Below are positions 1 through 6,029 of a stretch of 10,235 nucleotides of DNA, piece after piece (position 1 is the first letter of the stretch; every line of letters starts with the position of its first letter). The position numbers and the translations under genes were made by a program. Location: positions 1 through 10,235 of the forward strand of contig DATLYX010000087.1 in the NCBI GenBank assembly GCA_035574295.1, written 5' to 3'. Source of the stretch: PNAI01 sp035574295. Lineage in GTDB: Bacteria > Pseudomonadota > Alphaproteobacteria > Rhizobiales > Xanthobacteraceae. The notes beneath the pieces were generated by a model. The model had not been told where the DNA came from and searched no databases. It saw nothing but the letters and a program-made list of their open reading frames with translations.

Positions 1-157
1 GCGGCGGCTCGGCCGGACATTCGCAATCGGGGAAAGCGTCAGCCGAAGCGGCCTCAGTCACTCCGCCGGCCCCCAGTGGAGGCGGAACGTCAGCGCCAAC
101 GCCATAAATTAGACGCAAGGCAGCCCTGCTGGAAAGGGGGAGCACGGGGGAGCACCG
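1..157. other. Left-edge region, no gene assignable
   Basis: Two partial readings are possible here. On the plus strand a frame open from the edge ends in TAA at 105-107. Its residues are rich in Ala, Ser, Gly and Pro and end in SAPTP, as the disordered tail of a larger protein might. On the minus strand a GTG at 59-61 opens a frame that runs off the left edge and begins MTEAASADAFPDCECPAEPP. A run of five G lies ten bases upstream of that GTG, so it could be a gene downstream of rlmJ. Neither is recognisable. At 136-155 the 10-mer GGGGGAGCAC occurs twice in tandem. No T-tailed terminator for rlmJ is visible. Confidence 0.3.
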
Positions 158-1012
158 CTATTTGACCGTCTCCCCGGCCAGCCACTCGACCTTGAACTGA
201 CCCTTCCCCTCGCGTCCGAGCACCGCCGCCAACGCCGGGCCGAGGCGTTTGAGCTCGGTTTCGAGGGTCCAGGGCGGATTGACCACCACAAGGCCGGCAC
301 CGCGCAATTTTGTATCTCCCGCAGGTGCGACAACGAGTTCCGTGCGCAGCATTTTGGCGATCCCGGCCCGGCCGAGCCGCCGGCCGAACGCTGCCGCGTC
401 CGCCGCCTCCTTCAGGGGGTACCACAGCAGGTAGATGCCGGTTGCCCATTTGCGGTGCGCGCGTTCCAGCCCCTGGGCGAGTCGGCTGAAGTCGTCCGGC
501 TGCTCGAACGGCGGGTCGAGCAGCACGACCCCGCGCCGCTCCTTCGGCGGCACGAAGGCGCCGAGCGCGGTCCAGCCGTCGATCGCCAGCGCCTTCGCCC
601 GCGCCTCGCCGCGCAGGTTGCGCGCGAGCGCCGTGGCAGCCCCCGGTTCGAGCTCGCAGGCGATCAACCGATCCTGCGGCCGCAACAGGCCGCGCGCGAT
701 CGCCGGCGAGCCCGGGTAGACCTTCAACGTGCCGCCCGCATTGTGCGCCGCGACCGCTTCAAGATAGGGCGCAAGCAGCGCGCGCACCTCGGCATCGAGC
801 GTCGCCTTCCAAAGCCGTCCGATACCGTCGCGCCACTCCCCGGTCTTGTTGGGTTCCTCTGCCGTCAGGTCGTAGAGCCCCGCGCCGGCATGAATGTCGA
901 TCACGCGAAACGCCGCCGGCTTTTCCTTCAGATGCACGAGCACACGGCACAGCACCACGTGCTTGAGGACATCGGCAAAGTTGCCGGCGTGATAGGCATG
1001 GCGGTAATTCAT
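158..1012 (-). CDS. rlmJ: 23S rRNA (adenine(2030)-N6)-methyltransferase RlmJ
   Basis: The 284-residue product matches RlmJ (formerly YhiR), a SAM-dependent enzyme that methylates N6 of A2030 in 23S rRNA. The family-typical start MNYRHAYHAGNFADVLKH fixes the N-terminus. Residues 38-46 (IDIHAGAG) form the SAM-binding loop, YPGSP lies at 99-103, and the catalytic motif IV is DPPFE at 166-170, where E. coli has DPPYE. LRGAGLVVVNPPW near residues 237-248 is the conserved C-terminal strand. The length is typical of the family (about 280), so the gene looks intact. It is the last gene of a minus-strand series, about 120 bases after the RNase T2 stop. No good Shine-Dalgarno sequence precedes the ATG. 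Instead a duplicated AAGCGATCCGGAT sequence reaches into the start codon. Function follows from strong family motifs. Confidence 0.95.
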   Translation of the reverse strand: MNYRHAYHAGNFADVLKHVVLCRVLVHLKEKPAAFRVIDIHAGAGLYDLTAEEPNKTGEWRDGIGRLWKATLDAEVRALLAPYLEAVAAHNAGGTLKVYPGSPAIARGLLRPQDRLIACELEPGAATALARNLRGEARAKALAIDGWTALGAFVPPKERRGVVLLDPPFEQPDDFSRLAQGLERAHRKWATGIYLLWYPLKEAADAAAFGRRLGRAGIAKMLRTELVVAPAGDTKLRGAGLVVVNPPWTLETELKRLGPALAAVLGREGKGQFKVEWLAGETVK

Positions 1013-1072
1013 CCGGATCGCTTTTTATCCGGATCGCTTATTTAATGCGATCCAGCGCTTTGATGCGATCCA
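1011..1072. repeat. Short direct repeats in the rlmJ leader
   Basis: On the plus strand ATCCGGATCGCTT occurs at 1011-1023 and again at 1027-1039 (spacing 16). ATGCGATCCA occurs at 1045-1054 and 1063-1072 (spacing 18). In the direction of rlmJ this gives AAGCGATCCGGAT twice, the second copy running into the ATG. The repeats fill the place where a ribosome binding site would be expected. They could be a slippage product or a regulatory element; nothing in the sequence decides between these. Confidence 0.7.
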
Positions 1073-1133
1073 CCGGCCTCGGCCTTGGCGGGCGTCGCAA
1101 GGTGGTGGTGCCGTGGTCCGCAGCAGCGTCCGC

Positions 1134-1841
1134 TCAGCCGCCGCGCACCGGCGGCATCAGCAGGCGATCGCGCCGGCACGCGCGCCGATCGACCTCGGGA
1201 CAATCGCGGAACTTGTAATCCTTGGTAAGACAGATGCGCACTTCGTGCAGGCGCCGGCTGTCGCAGGTGACTGCGAGGCCCGCGCGCGCAAGTCCCGGAT
1301 TGGCCTTCACGAACGCCTCTTCCACCTCGTTCGGCGTCACCGTAAGCGGCGTCTTCACATCGAGGAATTCGGGCGGAATCTTCACCACGGCGCGCGCCTT
1401 GCGCACGGTTTCGAAATAGGCGCGCGGCGCAAGCCCCGAACAGGTGCCGTGCTTGTCCCACTGCTGGAAGATCAGCCGCGGGCTCGGCATCAGATCGAGC
1501 ATGGACGACACGATGCCCCGGTCGAGTTTCGGCGCCGGGACCTGGCAGAACTCCGGAAAGCCCCGCTCGTATTGCGGCCACAGGCCGTGCACCACGAAAG
1601 AATAGGGTCGCGCGCCGCATTGCTCGCGCGTCTCGCGCCCGCGTTCAGCCGCGGCCTCGCAATAGGACGGCGACCAGGACAGGGCGAGCACGTAAAAATC
1701 GAACTTGCCCGGCGCGTTCTGCCGCTGATCCTGGGCCGCTGCGGTGCTGAGAAACAGCGCCAAACCCCAGACCGGCGCCGCCAAGACCACCGCGGCCCAT
1801 GCACCCCGGATGCGCCCGGCGGCAATGAAGGAAAGGGTCAT
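1134..1841 (-). CDS. Secreted ribonuclease T2 family protein
   Basis: A 235-residue product of the RNase T2 family, endoribonucleases that cut RNA through a 2',3'-cyclic phosphate. A signal peptide is clear: a hydrophobic stretch of roughly 20 residues ends in STAAAQD near residue 36, so it acts in the periplasm or outside. FDFYVLALSWSPSYC begins the mature domain. The first catalytic motif HGLWPQ is at 85-90 and the second, QQWDKHGTC, at 126-134, with His131 as catalytic candidate. The usual HEW of the second motif is QQW here. Cysteines in SYC, EQC, EFC, GTC and later positions fit disulfides. I chose the ATG at 1839-1841 because GGGAG lies six bases upstream. An ATG five codons earlier (1854-1856) lacks such a site. 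A TATATT at 1906-1911 (minus) is a possible -10 with no good -35. Confidence 0.9.
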   Translation of the reverse strand: MTLSFIAAGRIRGAWAAVVLAAPVWGLALFLSTAAAQDQRQNAPGKFDFYVLALSWSPSYCEAAAERGRETREQCGARPYSFVVHGLWPQYERGFPEFCQVPAPKLDRGIVSSMLDLMPSPRLIFQQWDKHGTCSGLAPRAYFETVRKARAVVKIPPEFLDVKTPLTVTPNEVEEAFVKANPGLARAGLAVTCDSRRLHEVRICLTKDYKFRDCPEVDRRACRRDRLLMPPVRGG

Positions 1842-1913
1842 CGACAGCTCCCGCATTTTCTTTGAGCATGGAGCGGGAAGTGAAACAATTCAAGAACAAA
1901 AAGGGAATATAGG

Positions 1914-1947
1914 AAAAACTGTGGAAAAGGGCCATTGGTCCTTCCAC
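1914..1947 (-). terminator. Rho-independent terminator after the 152-aa gene
   Basis: Read on the minus strand, GTGGAAGG (1947-1940) can pair with CCTTTTCCAC (ending at 1921), with two unpaired T, and is followed by AGTTTTT (T run at 1918-1914). It lies about 50 bases after the stop codon at 1996. It probably ends transcription of the secreted 152-aa gene before RNase T2. Confidence 0.6.
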
Positions 1948-1970
1948 GGAGGAACCGTTGGTCCTTCCAC
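1935..1970. repeat. 13-bp direct repeat duplicating a terminator arm
   Basis: TTGGTCCTTCCAC occurs at 1935-1947 and again at 1958-1970, spacing 23. Both copies can serve as the 5' arm (GTGGAAGG on the minus strand) of the terminator whose 3' arm lies at 1921-1930, so two alternative stems are possible. Confidence 0.75.
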
Positions 1971-1995
1971 AAAATGAATCAGCCTGGGCCAACCG

Positions 1996-2454
1996 CTACG
2001 GCCGCGCCATGCGGCAGCGTGGATTGTAGGCCCAATTGCGGTCGAGCCCCGCGACGCAAAAATCCACGCCCCAGGTGGCGCCGATCGTGCCGCCGTCCTC
2101 GATGATGGAGTAATAGACCGGCCGCCATTGGCCGTCGGACACGAGCGCCCGCGCGCTGCAGAAACGGCGTGGAATGGAGTTGGCGTGCCACGGCCGGAAC
2201 GCGATTTGACGGATATTGTCGAAGCGCACGATTTCCAGCGGCGATGACCAGAACCAGCCTTCCTTCTGGGCAAAGCGCGACTGGATCCGCGCCAGCGCCC
2301 ACGGGTCGTCGCAGGGCGGCACCACCGCGTCATAGCGCGGGCCGCTCAGGCCGACGAGCATCTCGATCCAGTTTGCCGCCTGCGTGGTGGTGCTGCCCGC
2401 AAAGGCGATCCCCGCGGCCAGCGCCCCCGCTGTCATTCTCGTCCGCCAACCCAT
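1996..2454 (-). CDS. Conserved-type secreted protein, function unknown
   Basis: A 152-residue protein I cannot assign to a named family. Residues 1-26 are a typical signal peptide: a basic start MGWRTRM, a hydrophobic core ALAAGIAFAG, and a TTTQAA cleavage site. The mature part has four cysteines (48, 99, 133, 147), an even number that fits two disulfides in the periplasm, and is rich in tryptophan. A C-terminal segment WGVDFCVAGLDRNWAYNPRC looks like a conserved core. The start is supported by a strong ribosome binding site, GGGAGG, six bases before the ATG. It is followed by a terminator at 1914-1947 and preceded by the 44-aa gene, 112 bases upstream on the same strand. Similar short secreted proteins are common in Hyphomicrobiales, from general memory. 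No catalytic motif is visible. Confidence 0.8.
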   Translation of the reverse strand: MGWRTRMTAGALAAGIAFAGSTTTQAANWIEMLVGLSGPRYDAVVPPCDDPWALARIQSRFAQKEGWFWSSPLEIVRFDNIRQIAFRPWHANSIPRRFCSARALVSDGQWRPVYYSIIEDGGTIGATWGVDFCVAGLDRNWAYNPRCRMARP

Positions 2455-2510
2455 GGTCGTCCTCCCTCTCCGCGCAGGTTCCGTCCCGTCACGACAGCAT
2501 AGGACATTTT

Positions 2511-2529
2511 CGGCTCCGCGCGCGAGCCG
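2511..2529. other. GC-rich stem-loop between two small genes
   Basis: CGGCTC at 2511-2516 pairs with GAGCCG at 2524-2529 around a 7-base loop. It lies about 40 bases after the stop of the 44-aa gene (minus strand). There is no T run behind it on that strand, so if it terminates transcription it does so weakly. Other roles are possible. Confidence 0.3.
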
Positions 2530-2566
2530 CGCGGCCGACCCTGCCCGCCCGCTGGACTTGCGAATA

Positions 2567-2701
2567 TTAGGATTTCTTGGCGCCGATCGAAGGCGCGCTG
2601 CCGCTCATCGCCTGCTTGTAGGCGGACATTTGCTTGGGCCGGTCCTTCTCGGCCTTCGGCTTTTTCTTTTCCTTGTTCGAGCGTTGTGCCTTGTTCGCCA
2701 T
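2567..2701 (-). CDS. 44-aa lysine-rich small protein
   Basis: A 45-codon reading frame encodes a very basic 44-residue protein starting MANKAQRSNKEKKKPKAEKD and ending SGSAPSIGAKKS. The first half is dominated by Lys, Asn, Glu and Arg. The second half has MSAYKQAMSG and then a Gly/Ser/Ala tail. There is no membrane segment or signal peptide. It is probably cytoplasmic, and the charge would fit nucleic-acid or ribosome contact, which is inference only. Evidence that it is a real gene: a ribosome binding site GAGGA with six bases to the ATG, and a well-formed promoter at 2736-2763 that reads straight into it. Small proteins with this kind of start are familiar to me from Bradyrhizobium-type genomes as hypothetical proteins. 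The family function is unknown. Confidence 0.8.
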   Translation of the reverse strand: MANKAQRSNKEKKKPKAEKDRPKQMSAYKQAMSGSAPSIGAKKS

Positions 2702-2735
2702 GACGTATCCTCGCCTGGTTGAATCGGCGCGCGGC

Positions 2736-2763
2736 ATTCTACCGGCCGCCGTCGGCTCAGCAA
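2736..2763 (-). promoter_or_regulatory. Sigma-70-type promoter of the 44-aa gene
   Basis: On the minus strand TTGCTG (2763-2758) and TAGAAT (2741-2736) are separated by 16 bases. The -10 matches the consensus at five of six positions. Transcription would start near 2729, giving a leader of about 28 bases with the GAGGA ribosome binding site. Confidence 0.5.
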
Positions 2764-2903
2764 GATCGTTGTGTTCACGGCTCGCCCTCCCGGCCGGACC
2801 AAGATGTGCCGGCCCGATCGGGGGCGCTCTTGCGCGCCCGAGCCGCGCGCGGTAGCGGTGCTAACGTGCGCCTTGTGCGCGCCTTCTTTCGGAATCCCTC
2901 TGC

Positions 2904-3644
2904 GTGACCCAAACTCCGCCCGACGTCGCCAAGCATATCGCCGAGCATCTTGCCCCCACCGGCCGGCTGCGCGTGGCCATCAACCTCGGCAACAGCGTGC
3001 TCGCCCAAGGGACGCCGGAGGCCCCGCGCGGCATCACGCCGGAGCTTGCGCGGGAGCTCGCCCGCCGCCTGGGCGTGCCCTACGAATTCGCGGTGTTCGA
3101 CGCCGCCGGCAAGGCTTTTGAGGCGGTCAAGGCCGGCAAGATCGACATCGTGTTTCTCGCCATCGAACCGGTGCGCGCGGCCGAGATCGCCTTCACCGCG
3201 CCCTACGTCATCATCGAGGGCGTTTACATGGTGCCCAAGGATTCGCCGCTCAAGGCCGTGGACGAGGTCGACCGCGAGGGGGTGCGCATCGGCGTCAACC
3301 GCAACTCCGCCTACGACCTTTATCTGACGCGCACGCTCAAGAAGGCGCAGCTCGTACGCGGGGAGAGCGGCATCGAGCTGTTCGTCAGCCAGAAGCTCGA
3401 AGCCGCCGCGGGCGTGAAGCAGCCGCTCGTGGCCTATGCGAAATCCAATCCCGCCGTGCGCATCATCGACGGCCGCTTCATGGAGATTCGGCAGGCCATG
3501 GGCACCCCGCAGGGTCGCGACCCCGCTGCGGTGAATTTCCTGCGCGCTTTTGTTGAGGAGATGAAGGCTTCGGGCTTCGTGGCCGAGGCGCTTGCGCGTT
3601 CGAACCAGGCCGACGCCGCTGTCGCGCCGCCCGCACCGCGATAG
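2904..3644 (+). CDS. Substrate-binding (SBP family 3-like) protein without signal peptide
   Basis: A 246-residue protein with the fold of bacterial family 3 solute-binding proteins, which normally bind amino acids for ABC importers. Visible features are GRLRVAINLGN at the start of lobe 1 (about residues 19-30), GITPELARELARRLGVPYEF (43-62), KAGKIDIVFLAIEPVRAAEI followed by FTAPYVIIEGVYMV near 77-110, and a hinge and lobe 2 starting with VRIGVNRNSAYDLYL. The start is GTG at 2904. The frame is closed upstream by TAA at 2862-2864, with no other usable start between, so no signal peptide can be added. The N-terminus MTQTPPDVAKHIAEHL is polar. The protein is therefore likely cytoplasmic, or exported by other means. 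No permease or ATPase gene lies beside it. The gene ends one base before the stop codon of a convergent small gene. The ligand cannot be deduced. Confidence 0.85.
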   Translation: MTQTPPDVAKHIAEHLAPTGRLRVAINLGNSVLAQGTPEAPRGITPELARELARRLGVPYEFAVFDAAGKAFEAVKAGKIDIVFLAIEPVRAAEIAFTAPYVIIEGVYMVPKDSPLKAVDEVDREGVRIGVNRNSAYDLYLTRTLKKAQLVRGESGIELFVSQKLEAAAGVKQPLVAYAKSNPAVRIIDGRFMEIRQAMGTPQGRDPAAVNFLRAFVEEMKASGFVAEALARSNQADAAVAPPAPR

Positions 3645-3645
3645 G

Positions 3646-3795
3646 CTATTCGGTGCTGAACGGATACTTGCGCTGCGCCGCCTGGCGCAACCGCTGGGCG
3701 TCAGCAAAACCTTCGGCCACCAGCCGCGCCCCGCGCGCGGTTCGCTTCAGCAGCCGGCGAATGCGGTCGATCAGGTAGGCGACGAATGTCAGCAT
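3646..3795 (-). CDS. 49-aa basic small protein, third gene of small-protein operon
   Basis: A 50-codon frame encodes MLTFVAYLIDRIRRLLKR at the N-terminus and QRKYPFSTE at the C-terminus. The N-terminal half could form an amphipathic, membrane-surface helix (hydrophobic LTFVAYLI followed by RIRRLLKR). The second half, GFADAQRLRQAAQRKYPF, is a charged helix. An AGGG element lies about seven bases before the ATG. The gene follows the 75-aa gene by nine bases on the same strand, so they are probably co-transcribed. It converges with the binding-protein gene, with a single base between the two stop codons. I do not recognise a named family. The C-terminal AEGFADAQRLR...KYP pattern resembles small hypothetical proteins of Bradyrhizobium-type bacteria, from memory. 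Confidence 0.7.
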   Translation of the reverse strand: MLTFVAYLIDRIRRLLKRTARGARLVAEGFADAQRLRQAAQRKYPFSTE

Positions 3796-3804
3796 GACCG
3801 CGCC

Positions 3805-4032
3805 CTATTCGCTGCCGAAGCTGCGCCGGATGAACCGGCGCTCGATCTCGCGCTCGGTTTCGTCGTTCCACGCTCGCGTTTGCAGGAACTGCGCGACTTC
3901 GCGCTCGGCGCGCCGCGCCTGAGCCTCCATCAGCGCCTCGATGATGCGCCGGATCAGCGGCTTGCGCGCGGTGTCCTGCGCGGTCCGTCCCGCTCTGAGG
4001 GGAAAAGCTCTGTCGATGGTTTGCATTGCCAT
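3805..4032 (-). CDS. 75-aa small charged protein, tandem paralogue A
   Basis: A 75-residue protein starting MAMQTIDRAFPLRAGR. Residues 24-50 form a helix-rich segment, KPLIRRIIEALM then EAQARRAEREVAQFL, that matches the preceding gene product at 13 of 27 positions without gaps, so the two are diverged duplicates. The C-terminus NDETEREIERRFIRRSFGSE is strongly charged. The start at 4030-4032 is chosen because CAGGAG stands eight bases upstream. A longer frame exists further upstream but overlaps the neighbouring gene entirely. The stop codon of the 82-aa gene ends one base before this ATG, which suggests translational coupling. There is no signal peptide or transmembrane helix. The function is unknown. 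The arginine-rich amphipathic helix might bind a partner protein or RNA, which is speculation. Confidence 0.75.
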   Translation of the reverse strand: MAMQTIDRAFPLRAGRTAQDTARKPLIRRIIEALMEAQARRAEREVAQFLQTRAWNDETEREIERRFIRRSFGSE

Positions 4033-4033
4033 G

Positions 4034-4282
4034 TCACGATCTCCTGTCTGGTTGTGCGCACCATGCCCGTTCCGCCTGGCTTGCGCTTTGAGCCCGTCTT
4101 GATTTGTCGCTGAGGCGGGCTTGATTGTTGCTTGAGGTGAGCAGGCGCGCGATGTCGCGCTCGGCGCGTCGCATTTGCGTCGCCACGATGTGGTCGAGGA
4201 TTCGCCGCAGGAGCGGCCTTGCCGCCGGTGAGGCTTGCGCACCGCAGAGATCGGCTGCGCGGCAGAGGGTTTGCGAGGCCAT
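4034..4282 (-). CDS. 82-aa small charged protein, tandem paralogue B
   Basis: The first gene of the three-gene small-protein operon encodes 82 residues starting MASQTLCRAADLCGAQ. Residues 22-48 (RPLLRRILDHIV then ATQMRRAERDIARLL) are homologous to residues 24-50 of the 75-aa product. The C-terminal 30 residues are polar, basic and unlike the paralogue, so this half may be disordered or newly evolved. The ATG at 4280-4282 has AGGAG with nine bases spacing. A TTG three codons earlier sits directly against that site and is not credible. There are three cysteines (7, 13, 75) and no membrane segment. It belongs to no family I can name. Confidence 0.7.
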   Translation of the reverse strand: MASQTLCRAADLCGAQASPAARPLLRRILDHIVATQMRRAERDIARLLTSSNNQARLSDKSRRAQSASQAERAWCAQPDRRS

Positions 4283-4606
4283 GGTCAACAACTCCTGCTC
4301 GGACGTCGTGATCCAGGGCGTCTCCGGTCGTTTCTTATTGGCAGTCTTCTATCGACCGCTGGTGAATATAGTGTGACGTGCGCGCTTCTGCGAGGTGCCC
4401 CCTCAACATGGACTCCATGCGCTGCGGTCAAGGGGCGAAACAAAATGCGCAGCCGGCGTGCATGCCGCGCACGAAAATTTTGCAACCGCTACACTCCGCG
4501 CACGATTTTTCTCGGCACCAAAATGCGATCATTTCCCCCGCCACTGCCCGCGGGCGGTAAGTCTTGATGGCTCGTTAATGAGTCGCGGCAATGCCCCGGC
4601 CGCCGC
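4283..4606. other. Intergenic region upstream of small-protein operon
   Basis: This 324-base gap should hold the promoter of the small-gene operon. A minus-strand TATATT at 4370-4365 is a fair -10 element about 80 bases before the first ATG, but no matching -35 is visible. The stretch is more AT-rich than its neighbours around 4440-4530. At 4539-4558 a GC-rich imperfect inverted repeat (CCGCC...GGCGG) lies about 50 bases behind the stop of the outer-membrane gene and could slow transcription; it has no T run. I see no convincing small gene here. Confidence 0.4.
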
Positions 4607-5464
4607 TCACCATTGCCACTTGAAACCCGCGGTGATGCTCTTGTTGCTCGACGCGGCGCCCACGTCGGTCACCGAGGTGGTCACGTTGAAATGTTCGAAC
4701 AGCTTCTGCTCGGCGCTGATCTTGCTGCGTGTCACGTTGTCCGCGCTTGAGCTGGTGGTGCCGGCCGCGAGCGAGGTTCCTGTCGAGAGGATGTTGAACT
4801 TCACCATCCGGTCCGTGCTCCACACCTGCGCCGGCGCCGCCACGGAAGCGGGTCCTCCGGCTGCCGGCGCGGCCGGCGCATGGACGCCTTCGATGACCGT
4901 GTAACTGTTTTGCAGCGTGAGCGAATAGCTGCTGCCCAGCGGCAGCGAGCGGCTCACCGTGGTACCCAACTTTTGCTGATAGGGGCTCGGCTCGACGCGG
5001 GCGTCGATCATGGCCACCCCCGGGACCCTGATCTTGGCCCAGGCGGCGCCCGAGTTGGGCTCCTTCGGGGAGGGCAGGGGCTGCCGGCTGGGATCGCTCT
5101 GCGCCCCGAAGCCGAAGTCGGCGCCGATCTTGGCGTCCCAGGCGGTCGGCAGCTCCTTTTTGACGCTAACCGAGCTCGATCCGTCGAGTTTCTCGTCGCG
5201 CTGCCAATCGAACGGGCCGCTTGTGCTCCGCGGCGCGAGCCGCAGCGGCGACGTCGGCGCAACGGGCGCGCTCGTCGCGCGCAGCGGGTCGTAATTGAGG
5301 ATTTCGCTCAGCGTCGCCTGCGCGCCGGGCGCGAGCGGCACCACCGCCGCATTGGGCGCGCTGTCGGCGAGCGGCTGCGCCGTTGCGGGCGCGCAGGGCG
5401 CCATCAGCGCAGCGCAGGCAAGGGCACGGTGGAAGGGGCGGTGGAACAGCGTCGTGTATCGCAT
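4607..5464 (-). CDS. Putative outer-membrane beta-barrel-like exported protein
   Basis: A 285-residue protein with an N-terminal signal peptide (MRYTTLFHRPFHR, then ALACAALMAPCAPATAQ, cleavage near residue 30). After a Pro/Ala/Ser-rich linker the rest alternates polar and hydrophobic residues in short strands, for example SSVSVKKELP, DAKIGADFGFG and SYSLTLQNSYTV. It ends in ITAGFKWQW, an aromatic C-terminus as seen in outer-membrane beta-barrels. I infer an outer-membrane location; no named family or substrate is apparent. The ATG at 5462-5464 is preferred because AGGGGA stands six bases upstream and it begins a canonical signal peptide. A start 23 codons earlier would add a polar stretch ahead of the signal peptide. 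A low-complexity Ala/Pro segment (about residues 195-212) interrupts the repeat of strands. The gene stands alone on the minus strand. Confidence 0.7.
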   Translation of the reverse strand: MRYTTLFHRPFHRALACAALMAPCAPATAQPLADSAPNAAVVPLAPGAQATLSEILNYDPLRATSAPVAPTSPLRLAPRSTSGPFDWQRDEKLDGSSSVSVKKELPTAWDAKIGADFGFGAQSDPSRQPLPSPKEPNSGAAWAKIRVPGVAMIDARVEPSPYQQKLGTTVSRSLPLGSSYSLTLQNSYTVIEGVHAPAAPAAGGPASVAAPAQVWSTDRMVKFNILSTGTSLAAGTTSSSADNVTRSKISAEQKLFEHFNVTTSVTDVGAASSNKSITAGFKWQW

Positions 5465-5826
5465 CGATGGTCCCCTATCGCGCGATCCGGTTGCTGGCAT
5501 CGAAGCCTTAGTGCAGCGGCAGGCGTTAAGCAATGGTTGCTCGCCTTATGGTCCGAATTGGGCAAGGATTTGAAACTTTTGTGTCGGCGCGATCATGGCG
5601 GGGCAAGACTCGCCGACGGTAATTTGCGACTGCCGCAATTGTGGCAACGGCGCGTGAAGCACGGCGCGATTCGTCAACCGCAGGGGCGTTTGGCGGCCTG
5701 ACGCCGCCTCCCTTATGGTGACAATTCATCGTTAAAGCAGAACGCCGCTACGCAATCTTCGAAATCGGCTTGCACTTATGGCGCATCCGCCTAATGTGCG
5801 GGTCCTCTCTGCGCGAGGCGTATGCA
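5465..5826. other. Divergent intergenic region
   Basis: The 362 bases separate the divergent genes of the outer-membrane protein and the 66-aa membrane protein and should carry promoters for both. The plus-strand promoter is visible (5770-5797). For the minus strand, TTGCTT (5539-5534) followed 17 bases later by TAAGGC is only a weak candidate. A minus-strand open frame at 5526-5729 has no codon pattern or start signal that I trust. No RNA gene is recognisable. Confidence 0.4.
5770..5797 (+). promoter_or_regulatory. Candidate promoter of the 66-aa membrane protein
   Basis: TTGCAC (5770-5775) and TAATGT (5792-5797) are 16 bases apart, about 30 bases before the ATG at 5827. The -35 matches the consensus at four or five positions and the -10 is poor. 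Confidence 0.35.
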
Positions 5827-6027
5827 ATGGAGCTTTATCTTCTTGTCGCAGCGCTGATGGCCGGCGCCGTGATCCTGATGTGGCTGTTCGGCCGGCAGCC
5901 GCTGTGGCTGTTGTGCGTCGGCGGGCTCATCGTCGGCGCCGTGATCGCCGCCAACCTCAATTCGCCCAAAAACCTCTACGCCAAGCACAATTTCCATTAT
6001 CGCGCCGGCATCAAGGTCGCGCGCTGA
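5827..6027 (+). CDS. 66-aa two-helix membrane protein
   Basis: A 66-residue protein with two predicted transmembrane helices, YLLVAALMAGAVILMWLFG (about 4-22) and PLWLLCVGGLIVGAVIAANL (about 25-44). A tight GRQ turn joins them, and the tail SPKNLYAKHNFHYRAGIKVAR is basic. By the positive-inside rule the C-terminal tail, rich in Lys, Arg and His, is probably cytoplasmic, which puts both ends inside. The ATG at 5827 is chosen because GAGG stands eight bases upstream and because it begins the first helix directly. An upstream ATG/TTG region would add a polar segment. The stop codon lies two bases before the stop of convergent uvrB. No family is recognised. Small helical-hairpin proteins of this size often associate with larger membrane complexes, which is only analogy. 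Confidence 0.75.
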   Translation: MELYLLVAALMAGAVILMWLFGRQPLWLLCVGGLIVGAVIAANLNSPKNLYAKHNFHYRAGIKVAR

Positions 6028-6029
6028 CC

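Noticed and set aside
1113..1865. 250-codon plus-strand open frame opposite the RNase T2 gene
   Set aside because: The opposite strand has a signal peptide and both RNase T2 motifs; the plus-strand product is His/Arg-rich shadow sequence.
2775..3707. 310-codon minus-strand open frame opposite the binding-protein gene
   Set aside because: It is antisense to a clearly recognisable binding-protein fold, has no family-like motif, and would overlap the 49-aa gene.
4395..4904. Plus-strand frame across the gap before the outer-membrane gene
   Set aside because: Most of it is antisense to the outer-membrane gene, and the upstream part shows no ribosome site or protein-like composition.
5526..5729. 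67-codon minus-strand frame in the divergent intergenic region
   Set aside because: It overlaps the presumed promoter of the outer-membrane gene, lacks a ribosome binding site, and has no recognisable pattern.
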